Shown here in pieces: positions 22,000 through 32,301 of a DNA stretch of 64,000 nucleotides; positions within the stretch are counted from its first letter, which is position 1; each line of letters opens with the position of its first letter. Source of the DNA: Snodgrassella alvi SCGC AB-598-O02 (lineage in GTDB: Bacteria; Pseudomonadota; Gammaproteobacteria; Burkholderiales; Neisseriaceae); assembly GCA_000725195.1 (NCBI GenBank), contig JAIL01000259.1, positions 96,607 to 160,606 on the forward strand, given 5' to 3'. The notes below the pieces were generated by a model. That model was not told the DNA's origin. It searched no databases and worked only from the letters and a program-made list of their open reading frames with translations. A program made the translations under genes and the position numbers.

Positions 22000-22446
22000 A
22001 TGAGTATCATTAACAATAAAAAAGCTTTTCACGACTATTTCATAGAAGAAAAAATTGAAGCTGGAATCGTACTGGAAGGTTGGGAAGTAAAGGCTATTCG
22101 TGCTGGACGTGTCCAGATCAAAGAAAGCTATATCCAATGGAAAAAAGGTGCATTTTATTTGGTTGGCAGCCATATTACTGCTCTACCTACAGCCTCCAAC
22201 CATGTTAAACCTGATCCAACCAGACAGCGCAAACTTTTATTAAAGCAGTCAGAAATTAATAAACTGATTGGTAAAGTTGAACGTAGTGGCTATACACTTG
22301 TACCGGTAAACATGCATTACAGCCATGGCTTTGTAAAAATTGAAATGGGTTTAGCCAAAGGTAAAAAACAACATGACAAACGGCAAAGCAGCAAAGAAAA
22401 AGACTGGAATCGTGAAAAACAACGGCTACTAAAACAAACACGCTAA
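22000..22446 (+). CDS. smpB: SsrA-binding protein
   Basis: SmpB (148 aa), the partner of tmRNA in rescue of stalled ribosomes. Conserved parts are [39 protein letters not shown] at the start, the [17 protein letters not shown] segment and the basic C-terminal tail ([24 protein letters not shown]). That tail enters the decoding centre. The length is usual for the family. It is probably transcribed alone. No tmRNA gene was seen in the window. Confidence 0.96.
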   Translation: MSIINNKKAFHDYFIEEKIEAGIVLEGWEVKAIRAGRVQIKESYIQWKKGAFYLVGSHITALPTASNHVKPDPTRQRKLLLKQSEINKLIGKVERSGYTLVPVNMHYSHGFVKIEMGLAKGKKQHDKRQSSKEKDWNREKQRLLKQTR

Positions 22447-22470
22447 AACATGGTAAAAAAAAGACAACAT

Positions 22471-22509
22471 TCAAACGGTGAAATAACCTCGTTAATTTAC
22501 CGTTTGAAT
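22471..22509 (+). terminator. hairpin after smpB (possible terminator)
   Basis: Inverted repeat TTCAAACGGT ... ACCGTTTGAA, partly extended by inner A/T pairing, 24 bp after the smpB stop. There is no T run, so factor-independent termination is uncertain. Confidence 0.45.
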
Positions 22510-22777
22510 AAACACGATATAAAACTAATTAAAGCATTCCACCTCATCAATTCAATATAACAGCCAAATAACTTTGCCAATAAGCACATTTCATAGCAAA
22601 TAAAGTCAAATTAATTATATTTAATAAATAACTAATTTTTACCTATCATTGTTATATTAATATTCAAAGCAATTAATAAATCAAAGTTAACTAGACATAT
22701 AAAAGGTAAATTATAGTAAACTAGTATCGTTGCATCCATATAAGTAGCGTTTTGATAACAATATAGAGAATATGATG

Positions 22778-23032
22778 ATGAAAAAAATTGGCTTACTTTC
22801 AGTAATTTTATTGCTAAATGGCTGTATGACATTAAGCGGAGATTACCGTGTTAAGGCTTTTGATGATAATGGTAATGAATTAGCACCTAAATTACAAATG
22901 GTGGCTCAGGGATCTGGAATTTACCGAACAAGAATTGCGCTATGCAAGGCATTTCCTAAAGCCACAATCCGGATTTACGATCTCAATACAAATGAGGAAC
23001 TGAAAAGAGAAAGTCCGAAAAAATGTCGGTAA
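22778..23032 (+). CDS. small lipoprotein of unknown function
   Basis: Short secreted protein (84 aa from the chosen start) with a lipoprotein signal: MKKIGLLSVILLLNGC, lipid-attachment Cys at position 16. The mature part is about 70 residues with three Cys and mixed beta-type sequence (GDYRVKAFDDNGNEL). Two further in-frame ATGs lie 3 and 6 bp upstream (22772, 22775); the third is preferred because it starts directly at the basic n-region. No family is recognised and no operon partner is adjacent. Confidence 0.6.
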   Translation: MKKIGLLSVILLLNGCMTLSGDYRVKAFDDNGNELAPKLQMVAQGSGIYRTRIALCKAFPKATIRIYDLNTNEELKRESPKKCR

Positions 23033-23683
23033 ACTTGAATCAGTAATCAATGTTCATATTTTATTAACTGATATTATATTTTTTTCATTCAAGTATATGC
23101 ATAGATTTATGAATTATTAACTATAAGATTTAAAAATCATATCAATATGACAATACAATTCAAAATCTATGCATTTGTTAATTCTCTTACATCATTAGTT
23201 ACCCGTACTTATTTTCTGAATATATTAACTTTATTATTAAATCAAATCATCTGCCTAAAACCATACTTAAAATAAATTAATACTTTGATATTTCTTCATA
23301 AAATTTAGAGCAAAAATTATCTATCTTCAGAATAGTTAAATTTATATCATATTAAAACACTATTTAAGCATTAGCCTGCATTTTTAATTTCTGGATCAAT
23401 TTCATTATTAACTTAATTGTAGTTCTCTACAATTCAAATATTAATAAAGTAAATACTATTCAATTTTAAAATAAATGTTATAAAAAATGATTATCAACCA
23501 TTTAACCATATATCATTAAATTAATGGTTCAGCGTTAATAATCATGAATATCAATAATTCAATATTTTATTTTGACTAAAGATATGACAAAATAATTTGT
23601 AATCATCATAAAATGTTTTCATAACTTTGATAAAATAAAATAGGTATTGACCTTGGGATTGATAAAGAAAAATAAGGAATAAA
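23033..23683. other. gene-free, very AT-rich region
   Basis: 650 bp with no supported gene on either strand. It is dominated by A/T runs and short TTAATTAA-like blocks. It should contain the promoter for the next gene. No IS end, tRNA or strong hairpin was recognised. Confidence 0.4.
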
Positions 23684-24232
23684 ATGATAAGAAATTATAA
23701 TAGACAAGACCTGAAATTCATGAAAGAGTGGAAATGCGTTTCAAAATCTTTCGCACGTATCAATTTACTTATTATTATAGCCACTGCAATAGCATTCATG
23801 TTTTGTTTTTATTGTGAATTAATACCTGAAGATGAAATACTTATTTACAGTATATTTACAGTAATATTAATCATAGAATGTGTGATTAGTTATATAAAAC
23901 AAAGAAAATTAATCAAATATGTTCGCTTTACCGCCGAAGCAATTTATATAGAAAAAAACAAAATTGATATTAAATATTTGCAATCCATATCTTTCATTAA
24001 AAAAATTTATATATGTGAACATAACTATCTTGGTACTATTAAATTCAGAATGAAATTTTATGGTAATTTAGCTTTATATGAAGATGTCTATTTTTATATG
24101 GCTTTTAAGCAAAAAATGTTCGATTTAAGCGATTATGACTATCAAGATCGCTTTATTAATGTAATTATGCGCTTTGCCCAAAACAGAAAAACAAGCAATG
24201 ATTCCAGTTTTCTATTTGATTCAACACAATAA
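23684..24232 (+). CDS. hypothetical two-helix membrane protein
   Basis: Unrecognised 182-aa protein. It has a basic N-terminus of about 25 residues, two transmembrane helices (INLLIIIATAIAFMFCFYCEL and ILIYSIFTVILIIECVISYI) joined by a short acidic loop, then a cytoplasmic domain of about 110 residues rich in Lys, Ile, Tyr and Phe. The ATG has an AAGGAA box 5 bp upstream, supporting real translation. The codon use is far more AT-rich than in the housekeeping genes nearby, suggesting an orphan or acquired gene. No family motif is visible. Confidence 0.6.
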   Translation: MIRNYNRQDLKFMKEWKCVSKSFARINLLIIIATAIAFMFCFYCELIPEDEILIYSIFTVILIIECVISYIKQRKLIKYVRFTAEAIYIEKNKIDIKYLQSISFIKKIYICEHNYLGTIKFRMKFYGNLALYEDVYFYMAFKQKMFDLSDYDYQDRFINVIMRFAQNRKTSNDSSFLFDSTQ

Positions 24233-24247
24233 ATATTTGTTTAATAT

Positions 24248-24301
24248 AGATGCTGAAAACACAAAATGATTAACGTTATCCAAATAGCGTTAATCAGCAT
24301 A
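24248..24301. other. nested inverted repeat downstream of the membrane protein gene
   Basis: GATTAACG and CGTTAATC flank a 12-nt loop, and an outer TGCT / AGCA pairing adds to the stem. It lies 15-70 bp after the stop of the preceding gene and could be an RNA 3' structure. It lacks a T tract. Confidence 0.4.
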
Positions 24302-24749
24302 TATCTTTCTAATTACTCATAATGTTGGAATTTAAACCGAAACCTTAATTATAATCAGGATTCTGAATCAGGTTCTATATTAATTAAATCCAAATGGCAA
24401 AAAATCTTTATATTTGGCGCGAATATTCATCGTCGTCTCTACCAAAAGCTAAAGCTTAGAATCATTTTCATATAGATCATCCACCACATAAAGTACAATT
24501 ATTATTATTTCATGGTAATTCCTCTTGCTTAATTTATCTTCTAAACTAGTTAAACTGGTATTGAATTATAATAATTTGAAATCGACCCACTGTATCAACA
24601 ATCAATATCGCAAATCACAAATAGTGTAACTTAGTAAACAACGATTATCCTTAAACCTCGCTTCATTACATAAAATATTATTTAATTTATAGACTTCAAA
24701 CTGCTAATTTTAACTATATAATATCTATTTAATTGACTCTTTATAACTT
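24302..24749. other. intergenic region, nothing recognised
   Basis: About 450 bp of AT-rich DNA between the small membrane protein gene and the terminator of the leftward pilC gene. No gene, repeat or regulatory site could be supported. Confidence 0.35.
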
Positions 24750-24779
24750 AAAAAGCCGGGAATTACCCGGCTTTTTTTA
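24750..24779 (-). terminator. bidirectional terminator after pilC
   Basis: Strong GC hairpin AAAAGCCGGG / CCCGGCTTTT with an AATTA loop and T/A runs on both sides. It lies 18 bp beyond the pilC stop codon on the minus strand. Confidence 0.88.
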
Positions 24780-24796
24780 TTGCGTCCTATATTGAA

Positions 24797-27700
24797 TTAC
24801 TTACTGTAATCCTCCCTGATTTCTCTCCAGCCAATTCTTTTGAATGTCAGCCTAGATCTGCATAATACATTCTTAATATTTTCTACATCTATCAAACCTT
24901 CTGTCGTTCCTACTACTGGTAGTTTATCCATACATTTATCAGGTGACGGAGGAGTATCGCCCAGCGGTCGCCAGTTACCTGTACCACCAATATTGCTGAC
25001 TATATCTGAAATAATTTCAAATCCTACTAATCCCTCCATTGTACTGATACCAAAGGGGTGATTTTTATCAAATACAATATGTGGGCTGTTATCTGTTAGC
25101 CCTGCACCTGTTTTCAGATTAAATTGCATCATTCTGGTTTTAGCAGATACATCCTGAACAGTTATTTCTGAGCTACAAGGATCATCAGCATTAGCTCCTA
25201 TTTTACCTTTTTTAACTTGATAGATTCGTGTCGGCACGATACCTGTACTTAATAAACGCGAGAATGTGGTGACTACTCGCTCGCCATCTGCTGCATCCAG
25301 TTTCATAAACCAGCCTTTATATCTTCCTGGAGTGAATTCATTTTTACTGATAGTACGGTAATCACCATTTACTGTTATGGTTTGCTCTAATAAATCCTGC
25401 TCCGAAACCAGTTTATTGTCTTCATAGTCATCATAAATACCATAAATTGCCTGTTGATCAAGATTTTCTAAATCTTCATCATAGATATCACTACCAGTGC
25501 CAAACACTACGATCAATTTTTGATAGCTTGATCCGTCATTATCTGCCTTCAATACTAGTGGGGCTATGGTTATAGGTTTACCTGCGGCAAATATTTTCAC
25601 TCCTTTCCAAGTTGATGGATCGGGATTACGGATATCAAAACGGAACATATTACCTTCATAATCACCTGCATATACAATATCTGCTATATTATCGCCATCA
25701 ATATCAAAGGCAAACGGACTGGATAAGCCACCTTTACCACCCTCGGCTTCAATTTTCTTAATCAACTCACCCTTACCCCCCATTTTTTTAAAGCCATTAG
25801 TACCTACATCCGCGCCCAAAGCATTATATACATATAAAGCTGATTCATTGGCTACTTTTCTTTCTGTATCAGAAGCCAAAGTATCAGAATAATTGTAACC
25901 ATTGCTGATAAATGCTGCAGCCACAATATTGTGTTTAAATGATTTAGGATCTGCTTTGTCGGCACCATAATCTATTCGAATACGAGCTACAGACGGTGTG
26001 CTGACAGTAAACCCAAATTTATTATCTCGACCATTTGGTGTGCGGAATAATTCCAAATTCTTATACCAATCGGCTGAAGACATATTATCCACACCGATAC
26101 TTTGTTTGGTCAGAATATCTTTACCGCCAATATTAATGGCAAATGCCCCACGACCAGCTTGTCCCATGGTAGAAACCATAAAGGTTTGTCTAACACCATC
26201 TTTGCGATCATCTGTCTGCTGAACAATCATGCCACCATTAAGCAGATAACGATGCGGATTAGTGATGAATTGCCCGTATTCGTTACTGGTCTGATCTTTC
26301 AAATAATGCTGAACCAGATCGCTACTGTCATTACTTTGTCGCTGTATATTTAATGGTAGATAATTAAATTTCAAATCATATGGTTTATTCTTATCATTTG
26401 TACCGCCAAATACATACACCATACCATCATTAGCTGAAGTGATCAGATATTTCTGATGACCACTACCTTCCATTTGACCGCCAAATGGCAGCAACGGATT
26501 ATTAATGATATCGCCGATATTGCGACTACTACCAAAATTCTCAACATCTGTACGATTGCGATAGTCAAGAACAAACATAGCAGAGTCTTTATCCATAACG
26601 GATTTAATCTTATCATCATCTTTAGCACGCGCCAGCCAAGTGAGTAAACCATCGCGCCATTCATTTTTATTACTAAGATTTGGATCCATTGACGTAGGAT
26701 CAGCTTTATGATCTTTAATTTTAAATGCGTTATTATTTTTCACCTCATCCGTAGCCAGTGCAGATGAATATAAATAACTGTTTTTACCATCATTAAGTAC
26801 AAGCTGACGATTATCATAAGTAGGCTGAACGGCACAGGATGTAGGATCTTCACCACGATTATGAATACAGATCTGACTACTCCAGCTACCTGTATCAACT
26901 GTTGCTGTCACAGAAGCATCCCCCTCCGAAGTACTAGAAAGACCAACAGTAGCAGCAACCGTATCCACTATAGAAACTGCAGTGGTAGATTCGTATATTT
27001 TTTTGAAAATATCTTCAAAAGTATCTAATAAATCCTCATATTTAACTGAAACATCATAAAAACGACCATCTGGGTTATTATCCTTATCATATTTGCCTGC
27101 AGGTGTAGCTGCAAAATAAAGTGTTTCAGTGGAATCGAATCTATTATGAATATCTTGTCTTAGCTTCAATCCCATACCAATAGCGAAAGTTTCAGCAGTC
27201 TGGGTGTATGGTCGACCTGTTTGAGGGTTAATGGCATTCCAAGGCTGACCAGCATCATCCGTTTCTCTGCGTTTACGGCTAGTTAATTTACCCAGCTGAC
27301 CAGTACAGAAAAACTCAGGGCTATTTACTTGAGGATTTTCTGAAGAACCCACCGGACGTGGAAAAGCATCGTATCTATAAATTTTATTATTCATCAATCC
27401 ATAATTATTATCATATTTAAGTTCTATACATGATTGATAATAATCATCTTGATAGATATACGGACCGAAATTTTTGTTCGCTAATCGATGAGTATAGTAA
27501 CCTATAAGCGTTTCAGTACCGGCCAATGGAATATTTAAACAACGATAGTCTCCGTTGCATCCCTCTTTAAAATATTTTTGTCTTAAAGCATAATATGATT
27601 CAAACGGTCCATTTATTCTATCACTATCAAAATATCCATCCCAAATAGCATCTGGTTTAACATATGAGGGAAGTGACCAGTCAAATGGCTTTTTATACCA

Positions 27701-28754
27701 CCATTTATCATATTCTTCGCTATTCGACCCACGTGTACCGTCGGACACAAAACTAACGTCACCCGAATGACCTGCTGGAACCAGCGCCTCTAAATCAAAA
27801 TTTTTGAGTATATTGTGATTATATGTATAATTGAATTTATGCCCGTTAGAAAGAATCACTAAAAAAGATTTCTGACAACGATATTTTTGCCCTTTCATCA
27901 CCACATCTTTGGCTATTTTAGGTAGGGCATCCATTAAATTAATTGTTCCAGTTAAAGCTCCAGTACTGTTTATTTGTGGCTTTAATAAATCTATATTTTT
28001 TAACAGCTGCTCTAATTGAGCATCAGTCACCCCCTCAAAAAATGTGCTTGGAATAGCCATTGACTGCTGTGTATTCTCGTCAACTTTAAAATATCCTTTG
28101 TTAGAAGGATCATGAGGCATATTCCATTGTTCTATTTGCTTTTTAAATTGGCTGTTAACCTGCGTTTCACTATAAAAATTAGAAACCGGTATCACTGCAA
28201 ATCGCATCTTATCACGGTATTTCTTTATCATCTCTTTTAATACCAATTGCACTGTACGCATATCAGTACGTCCGCCTGGTTCACAATCATTTTTAAAATG
28301 ACGTACATAATTATAAGCTTCTTCATCCTTCCAAGTTGCATTTTTATATTTTTCGTCTTCTTTTTTGATTTGTTCATCCAGTTCTTCATCAGTATCAAAC
28401 TGATCATATGCTCCGTCTTCTACGTCCCAAGCCGCACGCCAGTCTATGTTTCCATTAACGTCTCCTCCACCGACGGTATAACGTCGACATTTTTTGCCAA
28501 TAGCGGGCGTGGTATTTCGGACTGTTCTCATTATCTCATTGTTATCAATAATTAAGGTAACGTTAGACTTAACTTTATTAGATAACGCTGTGGTTTTTTT
28601 ATTTTGATAGATTAATGGCAAATCGGTAAAAATATTGGGGGCACTATTAGTGGGGAGAGGCAAAAAAATTAACATACTGGATAGCAACGTTAATCTAAAT
28701 GCATTTTTTTTACGGTCTATAGGTGTGTTTTGTGTTTTGTGTTTTGTTAAACAT
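24797..28754 (-). CDS. pilC: PilC/PilY1-type type IV pilus adhesin, start region out of frame
   Basis: Large secreted type IV pilus tip protein of the PilC/PilY1 family. The continuous frame runs from 28687 (a TTG) to 24797, 1296 codons. The N-terminal half has a von Willebrand-like region (NVTLIIDNNEIMR near residue 42). The C-terminal half is the family beta-propeller: YLITSANDGMVYVFGG, GRGAFAINI, and a calcium-site motif DIDGDNIADIVYAGDYEGNMFRFD near residues 990-1010. The TTG gives a signal peptide lacking its basic n-region. Upstream in-frame codons supply it (DRKKNAFRLTLLSSMLIFLPLP) but hold no ATG. The only ATG, at 28754 with GGAG 9 nt before it, is in another frame and stops after 14 codons. 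Losing one 7-bp repeat unit joins them exactly, so the gene as sequenced looks phase-off. Confidence 0.85.
28725..28747. repeat. heptanucleotide tandem repeat in the pilC start region
   Basis: Three complete head-to-tail copies of GTGTTTT (AAAACAC on the coding strand) at 28725-28731, 28732-28738 and 28739-28745, plus a partial unit. The 7-bp unit is not a multiple of three, so each gain or loss shifts the reading frame from the ATG at 28754. Removing one unit, or adding two, fuses that ATG to the pilC frame. Confidence 0.85.
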
Positions 28755-28780
28755 TATATAACACTCCGAAGGTAATGTCA
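28750..28780 (-). promoter_or_regulatory. consensus sigma-70 promoter overlapping the pilC start codon
   Basis: On the minus strand a perfect TTGACA (28780-28775) and TATAAT (28757-28752) are separated by exactly 17 nt. The -10 box overlaps the candidate ATG at 28754. If this promoter is the main one, transcription would begin inside the heptamer repeat and exclude that ATG. If the ATG is used, transcription must start further upstream. GGAG lies between the two boxes. Confidence 0.55.
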
Positions 28781-29479
28781 AATTTAACTTTTTGACCAAG
28801 TAATCATTTCTTAATTATAATTTACATAAATTAAATTATCAATCATTTTAAATTTACAAAAGCGTTTTTATTAAAAATATTTAAATATAATTGACTTTAA
28901 TTAAATGTCATTTAATTTATTTTAATGTTATTAACAATATTTAATATTTTAATATTTTTGGTTTTATGCTTTTCCAAATGCCACATTAAATATCAGCTTT
29001 TATTAATTGTTAATTGTTTTCAATCACTACAATATATTAATTTCAGTGCATGCCCAGTTTTTTATTTATTTTTGATTAACGTTTCAATTTTGATTAGCGT
29101 ACTTATTCTTATATGATAAAATGATATTTAAATTGTTATTTGTATATAATACTTTTTATTTTATTTTTCTTCATTTAATCAACTTATAAATTTAAAAAAT
29201 TCATAAATAAGGTTCTATAATTGATATGTATAATGAAATAAGATTTTACAAAGATGATGAACTGAAAATTTCTTAATTGTGTTAATAGTGAATTTTAGAT
29301 CTCACAATTAGGAGTGTATTCTCAAAATTTAAATAAATATAAAAACTATTTGAACCTTTTTCGTAGCTTACTTGACACCAATTTCGACTTTTAAAAAGTA
29401 CCTTTTTTTAAATAATTAAAACATATTGATTTTAAAAATAAAAGAGTTTATCATAACAAAAATTTACGGAAAATAATAT
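28781..29479. other. gene-free AT-rich region
   Basis: About 700 bp between divergent pilC and the DUF2806-like gene. A 63-codon hydrophobic frame at 28925-29116 lacks a ribosome-binding site and looks like chance. The DUF2806-like gene promoter should lie near the right end; no clear site was found. Confidence 0.35.
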
Positions 29480-30490
29480 ATGAAAAAAAATTTAAAACTT
29501 AATATCGAATTAAAAGCTAATTTAGGTAATTCTCTTAAACCAATTATGGAAAAATCAGCTAGAGTAGGTGAGATAGTTTCTTATTTATTATTAGGTAATA
29601 AGCTTGCTAAAAGTGAAAGAATGAAAATTTTATCTGACGCACAAAATGAAGTTGATAAAAAAAATATTTTATTAGGAAAAAAAACATATGATCTTGATAC
29701 TAATCATCTGTCACTAAATCCTGAACGAAATTTGATCGAAGTTGTAGCGGAAACAATAAAAACAGATGAGACAATAAATATCTTAAAATGTATTGAAAAT
29801 TCTCTTAAATATATAAATTATAAAGATGATACTAAAGATAAGCCATCGGAAGATTTTCTAAATAAATGGAGAAATGAAGCTAAATTAATTGCAGATGAAA
29901 CTTTAAAAGATATATGGGGAAGAATTTTAGCTGAAGAAATTAATAATCCTAATACATTACCACTAAGAACTCTTGATCAAATAAGAAACTTTTCAAAATT
30001 TGAAGCTGAATGTTTTGATAAATTATCTGCTTTTATATTGTATGGTGATTGTATTTTAGATCCTGTAAAAGATGATGATAGATTATTTAGAAGAGAGGAA
30101 CTGATTTGTTTAAGAGATGCAGGATTAATTACTCATTATACACCTGGGATATATACAAAATCTAATTGGAAACAAACAACATTAAATAATAAGAAAATAT
30201 ACTATATAACAAACTCCACTCACATGTTTTTTATATATGAAAAGGATGTGATTGAAAAACCCTACATCACTACTTGGCCTCTAACACAAGTAGCAAAAAC
30301 CATTTATTCTTGTATTTTAACTAATGAAAATAAGCCTCTTGATATAGATCATTTAATTAGTATTATATTAGAACAAAATAAATCGCCATTTAAATCAGAA
30401 CAAAATAACTTTAAAAAAATATATTATAGTAATTGGGATCCTATTCAAAAAGAAATTACATCTGAAATAGAAGTATATTCTATAAAATAA
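29480..30490 (+). CDS. DUF2806-like protein
   Basis: Cytoplasmic 336-aa protein with a central helical region resembling DUF2806. In that family a segment of type ADETLKDIWGRILAEEINNPNTLPLRTLDQIRNFSKFEAECF precedes a winged-helix-like C-terminal part (here RREELICLRDAGLI about 210-225). The biochemical function of the family is unknown. The gene is very AT-rich, unlike adjacent guaA, and is probably acquired. GGAAAA lies about 7 bp before the ATG. It stands alone between pilC and guaA, on the opposite side of guaA from the defence island. Confidence 0.6.
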   Translation: MKKNLKLNIELKANLGNSLKPIMEKSARVGEIVSYLLLGNKLAKSERMKILSDAQNEVDKKNILLGKKTYDLDTNHLSLNPERNLIEVVAETIKTDETINILKCIENSLKYINYKDDTKDKPSEDFLNKWRNEAKLIADETLKDIWGRILAEEINNPNTLPLRTLDQIRNFSKFEAECFDKLSAFILYGDCILDPVKDDDRLFRREELICLRDAGLITHYTPGIYTKSNWKQTTLNNKKIYYITNSTHMFFIYEKDVIEKPYITTWPLTQVAKTIYSCILTNENKPLDIDHLISIILEQNKSPFKSEQNNFKKIYYSNWDPIQKEITSEIEVYSIK

Positions 30491-30532
30491 TTAAAATTAA
30501 ATTTATTTATCAACGTAACCATAATGATATCT

Positions 30533-30565
30533 TTTACAGAATTAAAACCAGAATAGTGATAAAAT
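30533..30565 (+). promoter_or_regulatory. possible guaA promoter
   Basis: TTTACA (30533-30538) and TGATAA (about 30557-30562) are spaced 18 bp apart, 40-70 bp before the guaA ATG. It is a moderate match to a sigma-70 promoter. No purine-operator palindrome was noticed. Confidence 0.35.
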
Positions 30566-30603
30566 AGCTGGCTTTATTCAAACACCTGTCAAGAGCCCCC
30601 AGT

Positions 30604-32169
30604 ATGAATCAAGATAAAATTTTAATTTTAGATTTCGGTTCACAAGTAGCTCAGCTTATCGCCCGACGCGTACGTGAAGCTCATGTTTATTGTGAATTAC
30701 ATTCATTTGACATGTCAATTGCCGACATTAAGGCTTTTGCTCCTAAAGGTATTATCCTTTCGGGTGGACCTAATTCAGTCTATGATTCAGACTATCAGGC
30801 TAACCCAGAAATACTCAATCTCGGTATACCCATTCTTGGCATTTGTTATGGCATGCAATGGCTGGCACATACCATGGGCGGCGAAGTCAGCGGTGGCGAT
30901 CAGCGCGAATTCGGTTATGCTCAGGTACATACAGAAGACAGCCAGTTTACCAATGGCATTTTTGATAACCAGCCTAACACACTGGACGTGTGGATGAGCC
31001 ATGGCGATAAAGTAAGCAAACTGCCAGAAGGATTTAAAAGTATCGGACATACACCAAGCTGTCCGTATGCCATCATTGAAAACTCGCACAAGCACTTTTA
31101 CGGCGTTCAGTTTCATCCTGAAGTTACCCATACAAAACAGGGACGTGAACTAATCAACCGCTTTGTACTTAATATCTGTCAGGCCAAACCCAGCTGGACT
31201 ATGCCTAACTATATCGAAGAAGCCATTATCAAAATTCGCGAACAGGTTGGTTCCGATGAAGTTATTCTTGGCCTCTCCGGCGGAGTAGATTCATCCGTAG
31301 CTGCAGCACTGATTCATCGCGCCATTGGCGACCAGCTCACCTGCGTTTTTGTAGATCATGGGCTGTTACGCTATCAGGAAGCGCAAATGGTCATGGATAT
31401 GTTCGGCAAAAATCTTGGCGTCAATGTGATTCACGTTGATGCCTCTGCCGATTTTCTCGCCAAACTTGCCGGTGAAACCGATCCTGAACGTAAACGTAAA
31501 ATCATCGGAGCCGAATTTGTCGAAGTATTTCAGCAAGAAGCCGGCAAACGCCAAAATGCAAAATGGCTGGCACAAGGTACCATCTACCCTGATGTAATCG
31601 AAAGCGCCGGTGCTAAAACCAAAAAAGCACATGCCATTAAAAGCCACCATAATGTAGGCGGCCTGCCTGAAACACTTAATCTGCAATTGCTGGAACCACT
31701 GCGCGATTTGTTCAAAGATGAAGTACGCGAACTGGGCGTTGCACTGGGATTACCTCGTGATATGGTTTACCGTCACCCCTTCCCCGGTCCGGGTCTGGGC
31801 GTGCGAATTCTGGGTGAAGTAAAACGCGAATACGCCGATTTACTGCGCCGTGCCGACCATATTTTCATTGAAGAGTTGCGTAACACCTGCGATGAAGACG
31901 GTGTATCCTGGTATGATAAAACCAGCCAGGCTTTTGCTGTATTCCTGCCGGTAAAATCCGTAGGTGTAATGGGAGACGGTCGCACCTATGAATACGTAGT
32001 AGCCCTGCGCGCAGTAATTACCAGCGATTTTATGACAGCACACTGGGCCCACCTGCCCTACGACCTGCTCGGTCGTGTTTCCAATCGCATCATCAACGAA
32101 GTACGCGGCATTAACCGTGTCGTTTACGATGTCAGCGGCAAACCGCCAGCCACTATTGAGTGGGAATAG
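30604..32169 (+). CDS. guaA: GMP synthase (glutamine-hydrolysing)
   Basis: Converts XMP to GMP using glutamine and ATP. The full-length two-domain enzyme (521 aa) has an N-terminal class I amidotransferase with GICYGMQ (nucleophile Cys) and YGVQFHPEV (His-Glu). The ATP-pyrophosphatase P-loop is [15 protein letters not shown] near 221-235, and the dimerisation domain ends KPPATIEWE. The GC content is visibly higher than in the AT-rich genes either side, as expected for a core gene between acquired segments. The 3' end of guaA is a known insertion point for genomic islands in several bacteria; a low-GC island begins just after it here. Confidence 0.97.
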   Translation: MNQDKILILDFGSQVAQLIARRVREAHVYCELHSFDMSIADIKAFAPKGIILSGGPNSVYDSDYQANPEILNLGIPILGICYGMQWLAHTMGGEVSGGDQREFGYAQVHTEDSQFTNGIFDNQPNTLDVWMSHGDKVSKLPEGFKSIGHTPSCPYAIIENSHKHFYGVQFHPEVTHTKQGRELINRFVLNICQAKPSWTMPNYIEEAIIKIREQVGSDEVILGLSGGVDSSVAAALIHRAIGDQLTCVFVDHGLLRYQEAQMVMDMFGKNLGVNVIHVDASADFLAKLAGETDPERKRKIIGAEFVEVFQQEAGKRQNAKWLAQGTIYPDVIESAGAKTKKAHAIKSHHNVGGLPETLNLQLLEPLRDLFKDEVRELGVALGLPRDMVYRHPFPGPGLGVRILGEVKREYADLLRRADHIFIEELRNTCDEDGVSWYDKTSQAFAVFLPVKSVGVMGDGRTYEYVVALRAVITSDFMTAHWAHLPYDLLGRVSNRIINEVRGINRVVYDVSGKPPATIEWE

Positions 32170-32202
32170 AAATTTAGTTTTTGGTAGTTTTCAATTCTTT
32201 AT

Positions 32203-32238
32203 CAAACCCAGTTATATTAATAAATTAACTGGGTTTTT
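32203..32238 (+). terminator. rho-independent terminator after guaA
   Basis: Stem AAACCCAGTTA / TAACTGGGTTT with an A/T loop of about 10 nt and a T run, 33 bp beyond the guaA stop. Confidence 0.8.
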
Positions 32239-32301
32239 TATATATTAAAATTTGAGAATATTCTATAAAAAATTCAAGTACTCTATTTAATTAGTATTTT
32301 T

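Noticed and set aside
28703..28712. A8 tract in the pilC 5' region as the phase-variation switch
   Set aside because: In the frame of the ATG at 28754 the stop codon TAA uses the first bases of the A run, so changing the run length cannot remove it. Only the heptamer repeat upstream can restore the frame.
28925..29116. 63-codon hydrophobic frame upstream of the DUF2806-like gene
   Set aside because: No ribosome-binding site, composition of random A/T-rich DNA, no recognisable motif.
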